Below are positions 10,198 through 21,449 of a stretch of DNA of 64,000 nucleotides, one piece after another (within the stretch, counting starts at the first letter, position 1; the number at the start of each line of letters is the position of its first letter). The notes beneath the pieces were generated by a model. That model was not told the origin of the DNA. It saw only the letters and a program-made list of their open reading frames with translations, and made no database searches. Source of the stretch: Aquilaria yunnanensis. Its lineage: Eukaryota; Streptophyta; Magnoliopsida; Malvales; Thymelaeaceae. The DNA lies in assembly GCA_039654915.1 (NCBI GenBank), contig CM077597.1, positions 26,696,001-26,760,000 of the forward strand, read 5' to 3'. Both the position numbers and the translations under genes were made by a program.

Positions 10198-10545
10198 ATG
10201 TCTTGCTACAACCCCTGCGGCTATATCTACCGGCCCTGCGTGAACTACTACTATGTCCCCGCACAGAACAACTGCTGTAGCTGTGGCAGGAACTGCTATC
10301 CCGGCGAAGGCTGCAGAATTGTGAACTACACCATTTATACTGTCAACAAGTAATCCTTCAATTTCAAACTTTTTCCTTTTCAATGTTTTGGTTTTATACA
10401 ACCGGTTCTGGAATCTGATAAATACATGATATTATTTTACAGCAACCAAGGTGGGTTTAACAACAACAACAACAACAATATCAATATCAACAGCTTCGGC
10501 ATCAACAACAATAACAACAACAACAACAATAACATCTTCTGGTGA
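10198..10545 (+). CDS. Small Cys-rich, Asn-rich protein (84 aa, two exons)
   Basis: Coding sequence is 10198-10349 joined to 10443-10545; the 93-base intron has a GTAATC donor and a TATTTTACAG acceptor and splits an Asn codon (AA|C). The product starts MSCYNPCGYIYRPC and has eight cysteines in its first 39 residues (3, 7, 14, 26, 27, 29, 33, 39), including CCSCGRNC, with clusters of tyrosine. The second half, from about residue 50, is almost wholly asparagine (runs of AAC codons) with a few Gly, Ile, Ser and Phe, and ends NIFW. There is no signal peptide or membrane segment, so it is probably cytosolic. Without splicing the frame would stop after 51 codons at TAA 10351-10353. TATA box, AAGAAAAATG start context and a downstream AATAAA all fit an expressed plant gene. 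I do not recognise the family. A metallothionein was considered, but the cysteines are not arranged in CxC clusters at both ends. Binding of metal or self-association through the Asn tail is only a guess. Confidence 0.75.
10350..10442 (+). other. Phase-2 intron of the Cys/Asn-rich gene
   Basis: 93 bases, GT...AG, T-rich toward the 3' end (ATTATTTTACAG) as in plant introns. Removing it joins the Cys-rich and Asn-rich parts in one frame, which is the main support for the gene model. Confidence 0.75.
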
Positions 10546-10806
10546 AGCAGGGCCATTGATTGAGATCGAAGACATCTCACTGTTCCCCTACAAACATGTT
10601 TTTGACGTCTTTCAGCAATTGATGATGTTATATGTCCTCTGCCGTAGTTTTTTGCTGTATCTTATTTGTGTTGTTTCTGCATTTTACCTTATTCACACCT
10701 TTCCTCTGTTGTATAATGAAGATGGGTTTGTAATCTCAACCATCATTGAATTTTTACTTTCGAAAATTATGTAGCTCGGGGAGGATACTTCTGTTTTCTC
10801 GGTTTG

Positions 10807-10812
10807 AATAAA
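10807..10812 (+). terminator. Poly(A) signal AATAAA
   Basis: AATAAA, overlapping a second AATAA, lies 262 bases after the stop codon at 10543-10545, in a T-rich 3'-UTR. It gives a 3' end near 10830. Confidence 0.55.
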
Positions 10813-11222
10813 TAACAAGTGATTTACCTAATTAAATGGCCCTTGTTGGGTTTTGTTGATAAAATTGATAGCTTGAGGACTTGAGATGGCATTTTACTTG
10901 AACTAAAGGCTTAAATGCTCAAACAGCTCTCCAACTTATGCAAGCTGAGCACTTGAGTCTCCTTTTAGTTCCAGAAAATTTTTTAAGTTTTCCGGAAAAT
11001 TTTCTAAAAATTGGAAAATGAAAAAAATATGTTTTGTTGGCATGTTTTATTTTTCTAATTTATGAGAAAACAGTTTTCCACTTTATGAAGAATTAGAAAC
11101 ACTATTTAGTTGTGGAGAATTTTCTAATTTTTCCAGAAAAATTTTCAAAAATTAGAAAATGAAAAGAAAATGTGTTTAGTTAAATAATTTTCTTTTTCAA
11201 TTTTCCTAGAAAATAATTTTCT

Positions 11223-11700
11223 ATGTCAATAAGAAATAGAAAACTTGGTTTAAGTTGTTTTCTATTTTCCGAAAACGGGAAATCCATCGACTCGCTTTTT
11301 CTTCGTCGCGCGATCGGTCCCCTCCCACCCGACGCCTTCGACCTTCTCCCTCCCGGCGCCTTCGACCAAAAACGAAAAACGCATCGAGGCTCTCTACCGA
11401 TCGCGAGACACAAGCCCTTCGACTTTGAGCAGCGCCATCGACCTTCTCCTCTCTGCACCAGACGTCAGCGCCTTCAACCATATTCCTCTTCGCGCCAGGT
11501 ACGATCCCTCCCTGTCTCTCTCTTTCGTTCTCCCCTTCCTCCTCTCGATCTTTCTCTCGATTGTAACTCTCTTTGACTTTTCATTTTCAAGGTGATTGGA
11601 TTTGCTCTGAGATAAGGTCGAAGACAAAGTTTGGCGCCGCATCTTGTTTAATCCAGTCTCTCCAAGGTGATTGGATTTTCATTTTCAAGGTATTGGGTTT
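11223..11700 (+). other. GC/CT-rich block inside the Harbinger remnant
   Basis: A pyrimidine-rich, CpG-containing block (CGACGCCTTCGACCTTCTCC and similar) that is open in several frames on both strands. No frame shows a domain. It resembles a 5'-UTR or first-exon region; a possible donor, CCAG|GTACGA, lies near 11500. Its role in the transposon is inferred from position only. Confidence 0.3.
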
Positions 11701-13001
11701 CTACGTTTTCCCCCATCTTTTTATTGTTTATATAGGAGTCGGTGTTTGTTTAGTTGGTTCCTTTGTGAATAGGTTACGTATTTACAGGTGTTTGTAAATT
11801 GTTATTATTAGTAAAAGAATATATTAGCTGTAGGGAAATGGCAAACTCATAGCACATGATTTGTAGCCGGATTTCTGAGTTGTCTATTGTTAGTTATTCT
11901 TAGAGTTCATTTTAAGAACCTGCTACAAATGATAGGTTAATAAAATTGAGTAGGAATATGAATACAGGTTCCAGCTAGATAGTGCTTGTGCATATACTTG
12001 TGTGTTTTTCATTATATTTTAAGAAGTGCTTAATTGGTTGCTATTTGCTTGAAACTGAGTAGAAACTGGTTATAAAGTTCTGCTAATGGATTTGGTTTTA
12101 CAGTTAAGCTATATTGATTTTGTATAGGAAGCATGCAGTTGCTTATTGCTAAATCTGTAATGTTATGTGAACCTATAATTAAGCTATATTGATTTGCTTT
12201 CGTGTTATGTGATTTCACTATATTTGTTTGCTCTAACCAAACTGTTGTAAAAAAAAATTGAAGATATATTTGGTAGATATATTATTACTGTTATGATCTG
12301 ATCTGGTGCAATCCATAAGATATATTGTTTTTGTGTTGACATCAGTAGATATTTTCTGTAGAAACCTATCTTATGCTTTCTCTAAATCCTTAGAAGTCAT
12401 ATATCTACAAAAATTATATGGAGGTCTTTTCATTTTCTCTGAACTTTCCTTTGACCTCACTCAAGACCAAATTGGTTTTTATCAGTCCTTGTGTCAACTC
12501 AAATCTCTACTAAATTACCCATGTTTGTGATTCAGTATAAATCTGGATGATGGCAGCCTTTATTTCACGTGTCTTTGGGTCTTCAAGATGATATTTGACA
12601 AATTGATTGGCTAAGGTAGACTGGTCACACTAAAGAACTTTATACTTCAATAGTGCTTCTGTCTATTTTCTTTTTCTTTTTTTTTTCTTTCTACTTCAGT
12701 TTTCTCTTAAAGCATTTCTTATGGTTGACACTCTTTTTAACTCCATGACTCTGTTTCTCATTACAATCATAGTAAATCCTCCATCTTTGTTTTATGTCAT
12801 CATTAACTAACACCTTTGTAGTCCTCATCATTGATGCACTTACTTTGTTCAAGTGTTGCATCTTTTGGTAGCCCTCTGCACCTGAATACGCCAGAACCTG
12901 TATAGCTATCTGCTTATTTTATTGGCCATTGCTTCTCTCTTCAGTTTTTTTACTCTGTTTTATAGCTATCTCTTTAGTTATTTTATAGTTATCTCTCTTC
13001 G

Positions 13002-13342
13002 CGTAATGTGGTGGAGAGGATTTTTGGTGGATGGAAAGCTAAATTTCCAATTTTAAAGAAGATACCCAACTATCCACTTTGCATGCAACGATTAATTCCT
13101 GTTGCTTGTTGTGTATTGCACAATTTTATCCGACAACAAGATAAAGCAGATGAAATATTTACTCAATTCGGAAAGGAAGGGATGATAGTTGAAGGTGAGG
13201 AAGGTTTGAGAGTTGAACAACAAATGGTTGAGGTTAATGTGTCTCAAACAACCCAAATGGCTAAAGTGAGAGATGAGATAGCCACCCGTATGTGAAACGA
13301 TTACCAGCGGCGCAGAATTCGCTCACACAGACATTGACTTTA
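13002..13342 (+). pseudogene. PIF/Harbinger transposase, C-terminal remnant
   Basis: The frame reads RNVVERIFGGWKAKFPIL, then LIPVACCVLHNFIR, then QMAKVRDEIATRM. These are the end of the DDE_4 (plant PIF/Harbinger, ALP1-like) nuclease: the NVVERxFGxLKxRFxIL block holding the last catalytic Glu, the ACCxLHNF block, and the RDEIAxxMW tail. The Trp codon expected after RDEIATRM is TGA at 13294-13296, a G-to-A change; beyond it the same frame continues NDYQRRRI, so the stop is secondary. The N-terminal two thirds, with the first two catalytic aspartates, are missing before about 13000. There is no ATG at the start of the homology. It cannot encode an active transposase. Confidence 0.8.
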
Positions 13343-13690
13343 TTGTATCTAATTATATTTGATACATGCTCTCTTTGGAATTGTATTATATGTTGAAAAA
13401 TACTATGACTAAGAAAACTCTATTTATCATATGAACATGTTTTTTTTTCTTTTATATGAGTATTGCATTTGAATGTTTTAACAATGTAAAAATATAGAAT
13501 TTTGTTGTGAAGAAAGTTTTCTTAACTAAACATATTTTCCAATTTTTCATTTTCAGAAAACTGTTTTCTTGTATAAACAACCAAACATGTTTTCTGAAAA
13601 GCATTTTAAAAAACTTTACATGGAAAATGAAAACTAGAAACAGAAAATAAAAATGAAAATTGTTTTCTACAACCAAACGCCACCTTATTA

Positions 13691-15119
13691 TTTTCCCAGT
13701 TTTCACATCTGAAAAAAATATTTAAAATGGTCTCTTTGCGTTTCGGTCATTGTCTTTGTCCTCTCTCACCATCACTGTCACCGGAAACCTCTCCCTTGTC
13801 ACCACTGCCTGACGAATCTCCTTGTCATCGCCACCCAGCAAGCATCATTGGAATCTCTTCAGACATCAGCTTTGTGGAAAATGGTTCACCAATCTTTGAC
13901 ATTTTCCTTTGATTACAGTAGCAGTGGTAGTAATCCAAGCACTGGTCTTTATGATGGGCACTAAGGTTGCCTCTGGGCGTGAAGGAATCCTGTGAAGCAA
14001 GCGATTTGGAGTTGGAAGACGTCGGAGAGGCTGTAGTGTCCCTCCATGTTTCAGCACTCAAACGTCATTAGAGAACACAAGGGCTTTACTGTTTGATATT
14101 TTGATGTCTAACCGTCAGAAAATTGCAAATAAACATTTCTAACATGGTGCACACTCAGGGCAGTTCACCTCAGCCGACTCCAAGCGAGCTTTCTCAGACT
14201 CTCTGGGCAGCTAGTAGAGTGGACCACTGTCCCGGGGCGTTCAAAATTTTATACTCTGTTTTCATGGGTTTAATGGGTTTTTGCAGCAAAAGATTCAAAA
14301 TGATAGCCATTGAAAAGCTCTGGCCAAATATTGCGATCGACTATCTATCCAAATCGTCTAATTTAATTTTTTTTCATTTCTTTTCATGGTATTAAATAGG
14401 TAAAAATGAAAATAAAAGAAATGCTAATTGTTTTTGGATGGCTTACTGTTAGAAGAATGCTTGGCACAATTTTCTAATAGCTACTTGTCAGAAAATTGTA
14501 ATAGCAAGCCATAAAAAAAATTTCGGAAAAATAATCCAAATATTTTTCCAGGTAACTAAGCGCATTGAAATGATATTCTTTTACTTTGAAATTTGTGATG
14601 GCCAGCCGTTGAATATTTAAAAATGTCCCTCTACTCTATCCCACTGGATGGTAAGCTTTTCACTTTGAAATGTCTAATCGCTAGCTGTCACAAATTGAAA
14701 AACTTTTCCTCCTCCAAATCCACAACAAAAAGAAAATGACTTTCAAATTTTCATTGAACATTTATAAAACAATGTCTTCTTTACTAAAATTTCCTTGATT
14801 TTTGAAGCACATAGTTAATGGGATGCTTGAGACCATCAGAGATGCCTACACCTGAAACTAAAGACAAGGCTAGGGGCGCTAGAGTTGTGTGTCCAAAGAA
14901 GATCCTCTAATACTTAAGTTAATAGAGGCTCTAGAAAAGTGTATAGCTTTGTGAAATCTATAGACTATTACATAGAATGTACCTATTCCCTTTGTCAAAG
15001 ATACATGTTATAGGTCCTAGGTCATGGTGATCATGTAGGAAGCTCCTTCTATCATGTGATCACTCTTGTAATCATAGGGATTCCACCCATGGTTGAGGGC
15101 TTATAATTCTCAGGTTATC
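13691..15119. other. Intergenic, unassigned
   Basis: Short frames at 13727-13912 (+) and 13825-14061 (-) overlap and show no domain. The phrase around 14150-14250 is GC-richer (GCAGTTCACCTCAGCCGACT) and looks like a decayed gene or element fragment, but I cannot name it. Confidence 0.35.
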
Positions 15120-16140
15120 GTAGGACCCTAAGTGGCCCAAATCTAGCTAGTTTTGCTTCGTAAGAGTGTTTGCTTGGTAACTAAACCATAAAAGGCTAGT
15201 AAGGGGTGGAGAATATAGTCGAGTTAAGTATAGTAGCTATGGGAAAATGGTGCCTTAAAGAGACAGAAAGGGCACTAAGAAAGAGTAAATATGGGTCCTA
15301 GACCCCTGATGGCCTAGGGGTTGTGGTTTTAAACCCCCAGGTCATGGGAAGAATCCAATGGTGTACCAAGCAAGTCTTAGTCTTGGTAAGTATAAGCCAC
15401 TAAGGGGCCCGATAAGTAGAGCCACTAAGGTCAATTACCCTGCATAATAAGAAAGGGAATGATGCAAGTAAGGTTTAAGTAGGTGACAACTTATTCTAAG
15501 GTTCTTGTATGTGGACAAGTAAGTGTGTGTACGTGATGATTTACACAAAAGAAACTCATCAGGACTTTTGAGGTAAAGGATCCTAGATGTGAGGGGCTAA
15601 TGTCCAGTACCTCAGCCGTACGAGCGCGTGGTAAGATAAGCACCCATGGGTGTAAGGGAAGTCCCAAATGCATGTGCATGCGATTCATCCATTACATATT
15701 ATATTTGTTGTGTTGTGTTTGTGCTTGTTTGTTTGTTTGTTTGTGTTTCCTTGCAGGGTTGGTTATGCATTATGTTTGCATATGCGCATATGTTTATGGT
15801 TTTCCTGTTTTCCCTCCTTATAGTAACTTCTTTGAAATCCCTTACTGAGTACTTTTGGGTTGTACATAATGAGTTTGTTTGTACAACACTTGATTATTGC
15901 CTAATGTTTAAGTAACTTTTGTTTTCCCAGCCTTGGCTTGTGTTAATTAGTTTTAAAAGTCTGACCAGTATGGTTTATAATTATTATTATTTTATTATTG
16001 TTTGCATAGTGAAAGTAACTCAAGCATATTTTTTGTCCAAGGTAGGTTAGATAGCAGTTACATGTATTTTGGACCTTAAGTAGTAATTAGCTAATTATAA
16101 CCAAGTGATTTAAGTTCCAATGACTTAGGCTAAGCACTTC
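15120..16140 (+). mobile_element. Family A LTR fragment, + orientation
   Basis: This stretch matches the reverse complement of the family A LTR copies at 27419-33790. Shared landmarks are the GGTCATGG step near 15345, GTGACAACTTA near 15483, GAAGTCCCAAATG near 15659 and the CATTACATATTATATTTGTTG block near 15690, and the run ends near 16130 where the - strand LTRs begin. It includes a (GTTT)n tract at 15725-15745. It is heavily diverged. The neighbour to the right is family A interior in the opposite orientation, so this is a separate insertion or an inverted rearrangement. Confidence 0.6.
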
Positions 16141-16199
16141 TATATGCCCCTGGGTTAAGCGTTCCACCACAAGTAATTGTTTGTCTTAAAGTTGTGCGT

Positions 16200-16930
16200 C
16201 CTTGATCCATTCTTATAGTGGGTAATGCACATCTTACACCATTCTGAATGAGTTCTATTTACCTAAGGTACAAGCTCATGACATCGATTACCATCCTTTT
16301 CATGCAAGTCACCCTTACACTTGATGTACTATCAAGAGCTGATTATTGTTTATATCGTTAAGTCGATCGTTATGCCCTTAACCAATACACTTCCTAAGTT
16401 TCACTACACCATTCAAACAAATAATGAAACCAAATATCACAACGTGCTTACTACTTCTAAACTTTATGGCACTACCTCTTACCATTTCCACGGTATAACA
16501 AACACTCACCCTCAATGTTCTTATGAGCTCAACTACTCACTAGTTCTTTTGTGATCCTAGTTTTGTAGATAGGCTAGTCACAACTATAGACATAGTTGTT
16601 AAACAATAAACTACTTACTATTGTGCTGTGAACTTATATGTATCTCTCTTTGCTCTTAGCTACTTGATCACCATACTCATCGAAGCAAAACTTCTAAGTT
16701 GTTCATGAGCTTAGCCATATTCAGGGCTTCAGCTCGGGTATACTCAGATGCTTAAACCACCTTGGTTATTTTTCTTCCATGCACTAGGCACATAACCCCT
16801 TTTTGGTTCATGCCTTTCATTTTTCCTTGGGGTGTTCATGGACTCCACCTTTTTAAATGGTTATTACCTGAGCTCCTCCTTTAGGCTTTGACTTAGCATG
16901 GGATGCTAATTATTTTTTTGTTGATAAAAT
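16200..16930 (-). pseudogene. Family A internal fragment (gag side), decayed
   Basis: Similar word order to 59280-59900 in the second gypsy element: ACTTCCTAAGT, CCATTCAA, TGCTTACTACTTCTAA and ACCTCTTACCA occur in both in the same sequence. No frame of useful length survives. It is assigned to the - strand by analogy with that element. Confidence 0.5.
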
Positions 16931-16979
16931 ACCTTAACTAAAAGGAATCACTGAGGTAAGTACTAACTTGGGGCACTTT

Positions 16980-18454
16980 GGAGCAGCTAACTTGAGGCAG
17001 AATGCATGGTGGTGTTGCGTTACTAGGGACATTTTATTGATTTGTAAAAAAGAGGGCATGGCACAGTAGCTCCATCCCTGTTGCTTTAATGCCAATGTTC
17101 CACGTGGAACACGACCCTTCTTATGGCCAACACATTTTTTAGCCCAAATTTTGCTTACCTAAGGCTTACGCATCTTGGTTTCCATCCAAGCTTATTGCTA
17201 AGTGTTAGGAAACTTCTTCTGCAATAGGTTAACAAGTTAAAACATAAATCCCTTACCTTGAATTAGCCATAAAGCAAAATGCACACAAACCATAATAGGC
17301 GAGCATAAGGTAACTTAACAAGGTTCCTTTGAGTTCCAGTTCTAATCAATGAGGGCATTTTGCTGATTTTTAAAAATAAGGGCATGGAACAATGGGCCCA
17401 TCTTTGGTGCTTAAGTGCCAATTTTCCTCATGGAACACAACCCTTCTAGTGGCCAAGGCATTTTTTTCCCAAATCTTGCTTACCTAAGGCCTATGCATCT
17501 TTTTTTCTGTCCAAGCTTTCTGCCAAGTGTTAGGAAACTTCTTCTACAACAACTTAAAATGCCAAAACATAAATCCCTTACCATGAATCAGCCACAAAGC
17601 TAATGCACACAAACCATAATAGGCAAGCATGAGGTAACTCAACAATGTTCCTTTGAGTTCCAATTCTAATCAATGAACTTGGGCACCATGGACACCAAAT
17701 TAAGACCATTTATAGCCTTTTTTCAAGCTTACAACCAACCAATGAACATGGAGAGAGCTTACCTTATAACATGAAACTTCTATAAAGAAGCTCTAATGCA
17801 CCAGTTCTACCAAATATGAGCATAAGCTAGTTGAGATGGCATTCAGACCTTAAAATTTCATGAAAAATTGAGGAACTGAGAGTTTTTATGATGGAGAGCT
17901 AGGGAGCAAGGGGATCCACAAAAATGGAGAATGAAACAGATGATGTATAGTAGTGTTCTTCATCCAAAATATCCCTAACTAGTCAAACTCAACAAAATTG
18001 AACCTTCTTATCACTTTGGCCCTCAAGCCCTTCTCTAAACCATCATTCTTGGTCCCTTAATAAGATATTTTCATCTCTCACAGTTATCCCTTAAGCTACT
18101 TAAGTTAACCTTAGCTCCTTATGACACAAACGCCCAATTTTTAACAGTTAATGCATTTTAGCACTTCTACTTCCACTTTTGATTTAAATGGTTAGTAACA
18201 CTTATGGTCCTAACTTATGTAGTAAATAAAACTTATATGACCTTAATTTAAATGGAATTGTGGCCATATCTTTAACTGAGCACAAATTACCATTTTTCCA
18301 TTTTCACTCATTGGTGCCATTTTACACTTAGGAATTCAATTTAACTGCAATTAGGTTATTTTTTCTTGGTTAATAAGAAACATATTGAAGGATTTAATTT
18401 GAGATTTATTTAGTTTGGCACTCAAGATAGGGGAAGTAGTTAGAGGGCCTTTAT
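16980..18454 (-). mobile_element. Family A LTR fragment, - orientation
   Basis: It starts with GAATGCATGGTGGTGTTGCG, as at 55264 in the left LTR of the 53864-63244 element, and ends with the LTR terminus (GAGGGCCTTTATA at 18443-18455, compare GAAGGGCCTTTAGA at 63231). Along the way it shares GTTCCTTTGAGTTCCA, CACCATGGACACCAAATTAA and the closing GAGATTTATTTAG. The first half of the LTR is missing. It carries an internal tandem duplication at 17030-17680. Confidence 0.65.
17030..17680. repeat. Tandem duplication, unit about 320 bp
   Basis: The segment 17030-17350 is repeated at 17351-17680: CATTTTATTGATTTGTAAAA / CATTTTGCTGATTTTTAAAA, AAACTTCTTCTGCAA / AAACTTCTTCTACAA, CACACAAACCATAATAGG in both, and GTTCCTTTGAGTTCCA in both. 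Identity is high but not perfect, so it is older than the duplication at 22260. Confidence 0.8.
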
Positions 18455-19439
18455 AATGTTTGTTAAGGCAAGTAAATGGATGAACTAAGTGCCTTGTGAA
18501 CATTAGTGTTTGGCCAAATATTATTTGATTCTATGTTCCTAGAACTCTCTGATTGGATTTCTGTTCATGTGCATTTATGACTACTAAATTGCATTTACTT
18601 ACAACATTGATATCTTAGCCTTATTGCATTTCCTTGTTAAGTGTCATATAGGAGTCATCCTCACCTCTTTGACTGGAAAAATCTTAATCATGCTAATTAG
18701 AACCTTTGCTAGCAGTACCACTTTTGCGTTTTGAAGTGTTGGTGCGTAAGGGTGCTATACAGATTGTAGTTTCAATTTTGATTTTTGTTACTAAGATTCT
18801 ATGTAAGCTTTTGGAAGCTCATACTGATTGAACGTGTTGGTTTGAGAGCGATGTAGATTTCATGGACCTTGCTAGGGGTTTGAAAGGAGTGTCAAGGGTT
18901 TAGCATTAAAACTACAAAGTATGCACCACTATATGTACTTATCTATAAAGTGTGGTTCCAGTGAAAGGCTTTCTAGCCTTTTAGTTCCTGTGTTGGTGTG
19001 ATCCACTAACTCTTTTTCAAGTATTGCTCCTGGTTTGTTTAGTGAACAAAAAATTGTAAAAACCTTAGTAGTATTATGCTTGTTTCTGTGCTTAAGACTT
19101 TGAATGAAGAGTTATTACTTTTAGTAGAGTTGTTTCTGTGCCTTCACAAGTTTCCTACATCAGTTAGTACTTTTAGTAGAGTTGTTCAATTTTTAGTTTT
19201 AAGAACTCAAATCTGTCTAATCAACTGCCTCAATCCATTCAAACAAGTTTTATTTACTTAAAGAACAATGTTTAAACCTTAAGACTCAATGTTTTCTATG
19301 AGCACAACATTTTGGGTCCCCAAGCTCACATTACAAGTAACCTATGAAACCTGGCTGGCGACCATGTCATGAACAACCTCAGACCATATGCATGTTTTAT
19401 TGAGTGAAAGATAAAATAGTGTACCTGCCTAGTTAGAGA
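18455..19439. other. Intergenic, unassigned
   Basis: No domain or repeat boundary recognised. A 61-codon frame at 19076-19261 repeats the words CTTTTAGTAGAGTTGTT twice (about 19118 and 19169), a small local duplication. Confidence 0.35.
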
Positions 19440-20165
19440 GTTGAAAAAGACTCAAACCTCAATTTGTGCTCCTGGCCAGAGGTATGGTGCCATCAACATG
19501 CTCAATGGCTGCTTCAACTTGGTTTAAGATGCTAAAAAGGGAGAAATTTGCCTTTTTAGACAAGCTGTCTTAAGAATTTTTATGAAAGTTCATGTGTAGC
19601 CAACCATTAAAGAAGATAGAGAACCAACTCCTGGACATCAAACAGGAGAAGAATTAACATCTCCATGACTATTTTTGGAGCTTTAATTTGGCAACCCTAT
19701 AAATTACTGACCACTCCTTGGATGTCAAGCTACTTGCGTTAACTAAGGCCATCCTTTTAAAAATCATGTTTCTCTTGGCCAATCTAGGAGAATCATCCCC
19801 AAAGTGTTATGAAGTTCTACAACTAAGCATATCATTATATCTAAGCTGAGGATGCCAACCGCCATGATAAGGAGAAGAAGCGAAGAAGGCCCAATCAAGC
19901 AAGCAACCAAGGGCAAACAACCAAAAGAGACAATGAACCTAGCATACAGCCCCCTGAAACACTAAGGTGAACATCATTTATGCCTTGGGATTGTGAAACA
20001 TGGTGATCAAGTTGCCACGGTGAATTAATGTATGATTCCCGAAAGATAAGAAGAAATACTACAGGCATCATAAGGATTATGGACATGGTGCTAGGACTTG
20101 CAGGGAACTTAAGCCCTTTTCAAATGAGCTAATGTTGGAGGGCAAGATATGGGAGATTGTCTAAG
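19440..20165 (+). pseudogene. Decayed Ty3/gypsy gag (Tat lineage type)
   Basis: The clearest part is 20050-20163, reading KKYYRHHKDYGHGARTC then ELKPFSNELMLEGKIWEIV and a stop. This matches the end of Tat-lineage gag proteins, where a C-x-F-H-x-D-x-G-H-x-T-x-x-C knuckle is followed by LKxxIExLIxxGxLxEFV. The first Cys is Tyr here. Upstream, 19700-19850 gives VKLLALTKAILLKIMFLLANLG and similar, in the position of the retrotransposon-gag domain, but with frameshifts and stops. Pol is not seen downstream. It is an old fragment; the strand is clear, the left boundary is not. Confidence 0.6.
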
Positions 20166-21449
20166 GCATCTCCCCCAATGAAGGTGCAAGAGCCTAGTCG
20201 AGAAAACTAGGACAAAAAGCGCCATGGGCAAGGGAGCACTCATGGGAAAATCTCTAAGCTTAAAGGATTAAGATTATGATGGGCCTGCTGGGGTCATTAA
20301 ATTGTTACTGAAGGGTCCATGGGACAAAGGAGGATGGAGCATGAGATAACCAATGTACAATCAGTAGATCCCAGTAGATCTATCAAGAAAGAGAACAGGT
20401 CCACATCTTGGTTTCCCATGCAGATCTGCCGTTGATCATGGCCTAGATTGCTAACTATGATGTATGGCAATGTTTATATGATTTTTAGTGATGCTCTAGA
20501 GCCCCTGATTGTCAGACGATCCTTTATTACCCTAATTTGGGGACCCACCTATGGCGTAAGGAAAAAGAAGGCCCCGACTTTAGTTTTCAGTTCTTAATTT
20601 TGTTTTGTTTCTATTGTGTTTCTTTACTAGCATGATGGGCTATTTTCTCTACCCATGATTAGACCAAATGAACCCTAGGATGATATTGTTGCTATGATTA
20701 CTTTTGCTTTAATATAATTATGGTTTTCTTATGATCTATCCAATATTCTTTAATGGGTTTATTAATAGTAGCTAGTCTATTAATTCAATGTTGGATGATG
20801 AACATATATAGGTAGTGTCTAGTATGTTTGTTGTTGATCACCATTGGGTAGAAGAGATATTTTTGAGTCAGGAGTAATAGGCTAGCATAATACCTCAAGA
20901 CAAATGTGAAATGTAGTATTTGGCTTGCAGAACTAGTAATGCATCCTTAGGAAGCACGGTAGGGCTAAACACCCTATCAGTGACTTAAGAATAGATATTA
21001 GTAACCGGGAGTAATTGAGAGCTAATCTATTTGAGGTAGTATTTAACAGTCCAAGTCAACTATATGCTTATTAAACCAAAGTAAGATTAATACAATAGAT
21101 TTCTAGGGGGATTCGTACCTAGGCGTGATTGTTGATTATTCGACTTGTTTTTTGTTGCTAGTAGCTATTTAGCTATTTGTTTTACTACATTAGTTAATTT
21201 AGTTTAATTCTTAATTTATTAGCTAAACAATCTTTTAATTGTCGTTTAGATAATAGAGAGATATTGAGTATGTTAGGCAACTCCATTCTGTAGAAAAAAT
21301 GATCTTGATATTTACTATTGCTATACCTGAATAATATGTGCACTTGCCTGTGAGTTCACATATGCAAGTATTGAGAGATTTGACACATCCATATTAAGAA
21401 TTGAGTTAGTGTAGTAGGAAGAGTTTTGAACTAAACAACATGTCACCTT
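20166..21449 (+). other. Possible retroelement tail, unassigned
   Basis: No frame. The order of T-rich lines, TTAATTTAGTTTAATT, then TGTGCACTTGCCTGTGAGTT near 21340 recalls the region before or in LTRs of plant gypsy elements. No boundary, PBS or polypurine tract could be set. Confidence 0.25.

Larger units (their letters stand above)
10960..13690 (+). mobile_element. Decayed PIF/Harbinger DNA transposon
   Basis: The right end, read on the - strand, is GGTGGCGTTTGGTTGTAGAA, the typical terminal style of PIF/Harbinger elements, next to TTA (their usual 3-bp target). Both flanks are built of the same inverted words, for example GAAAAC, TTTTCCA and GTTTAGTTAA near 11170-11200 and, in reverse complement, near 13510-13540. 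Inside lies the 3' end of the transposase gene (13002-13342) and a CT-rich, GC-richer block at 11280-11580. The left end near 10960 (TTTTAGTTCCAGAAAATTTT) is only a partial match and its position is approximate. ORF2 (Myb-like) was not seen. Confidence 0.6.

Noticed and set aside
10141..10401. 86-codon - strand frame
   Set aside because: Antisense shadow of the Cys-rich exon.
10198..10545. Metallothionein identity for the small gene
   Set aside because: Cysteines are in CxxxC, CC and CxC forms in one domain only, with many Tyr and an Asn tail; it does not fit any plant metallothionein type.
10451..10774. 107-codon + strand frame rich in Thr/Ser
   Set aside because: It is the AAC repeat of exon 2 read in a wrong frame, then 3'-UTR; the spliced model explains the sequence better.
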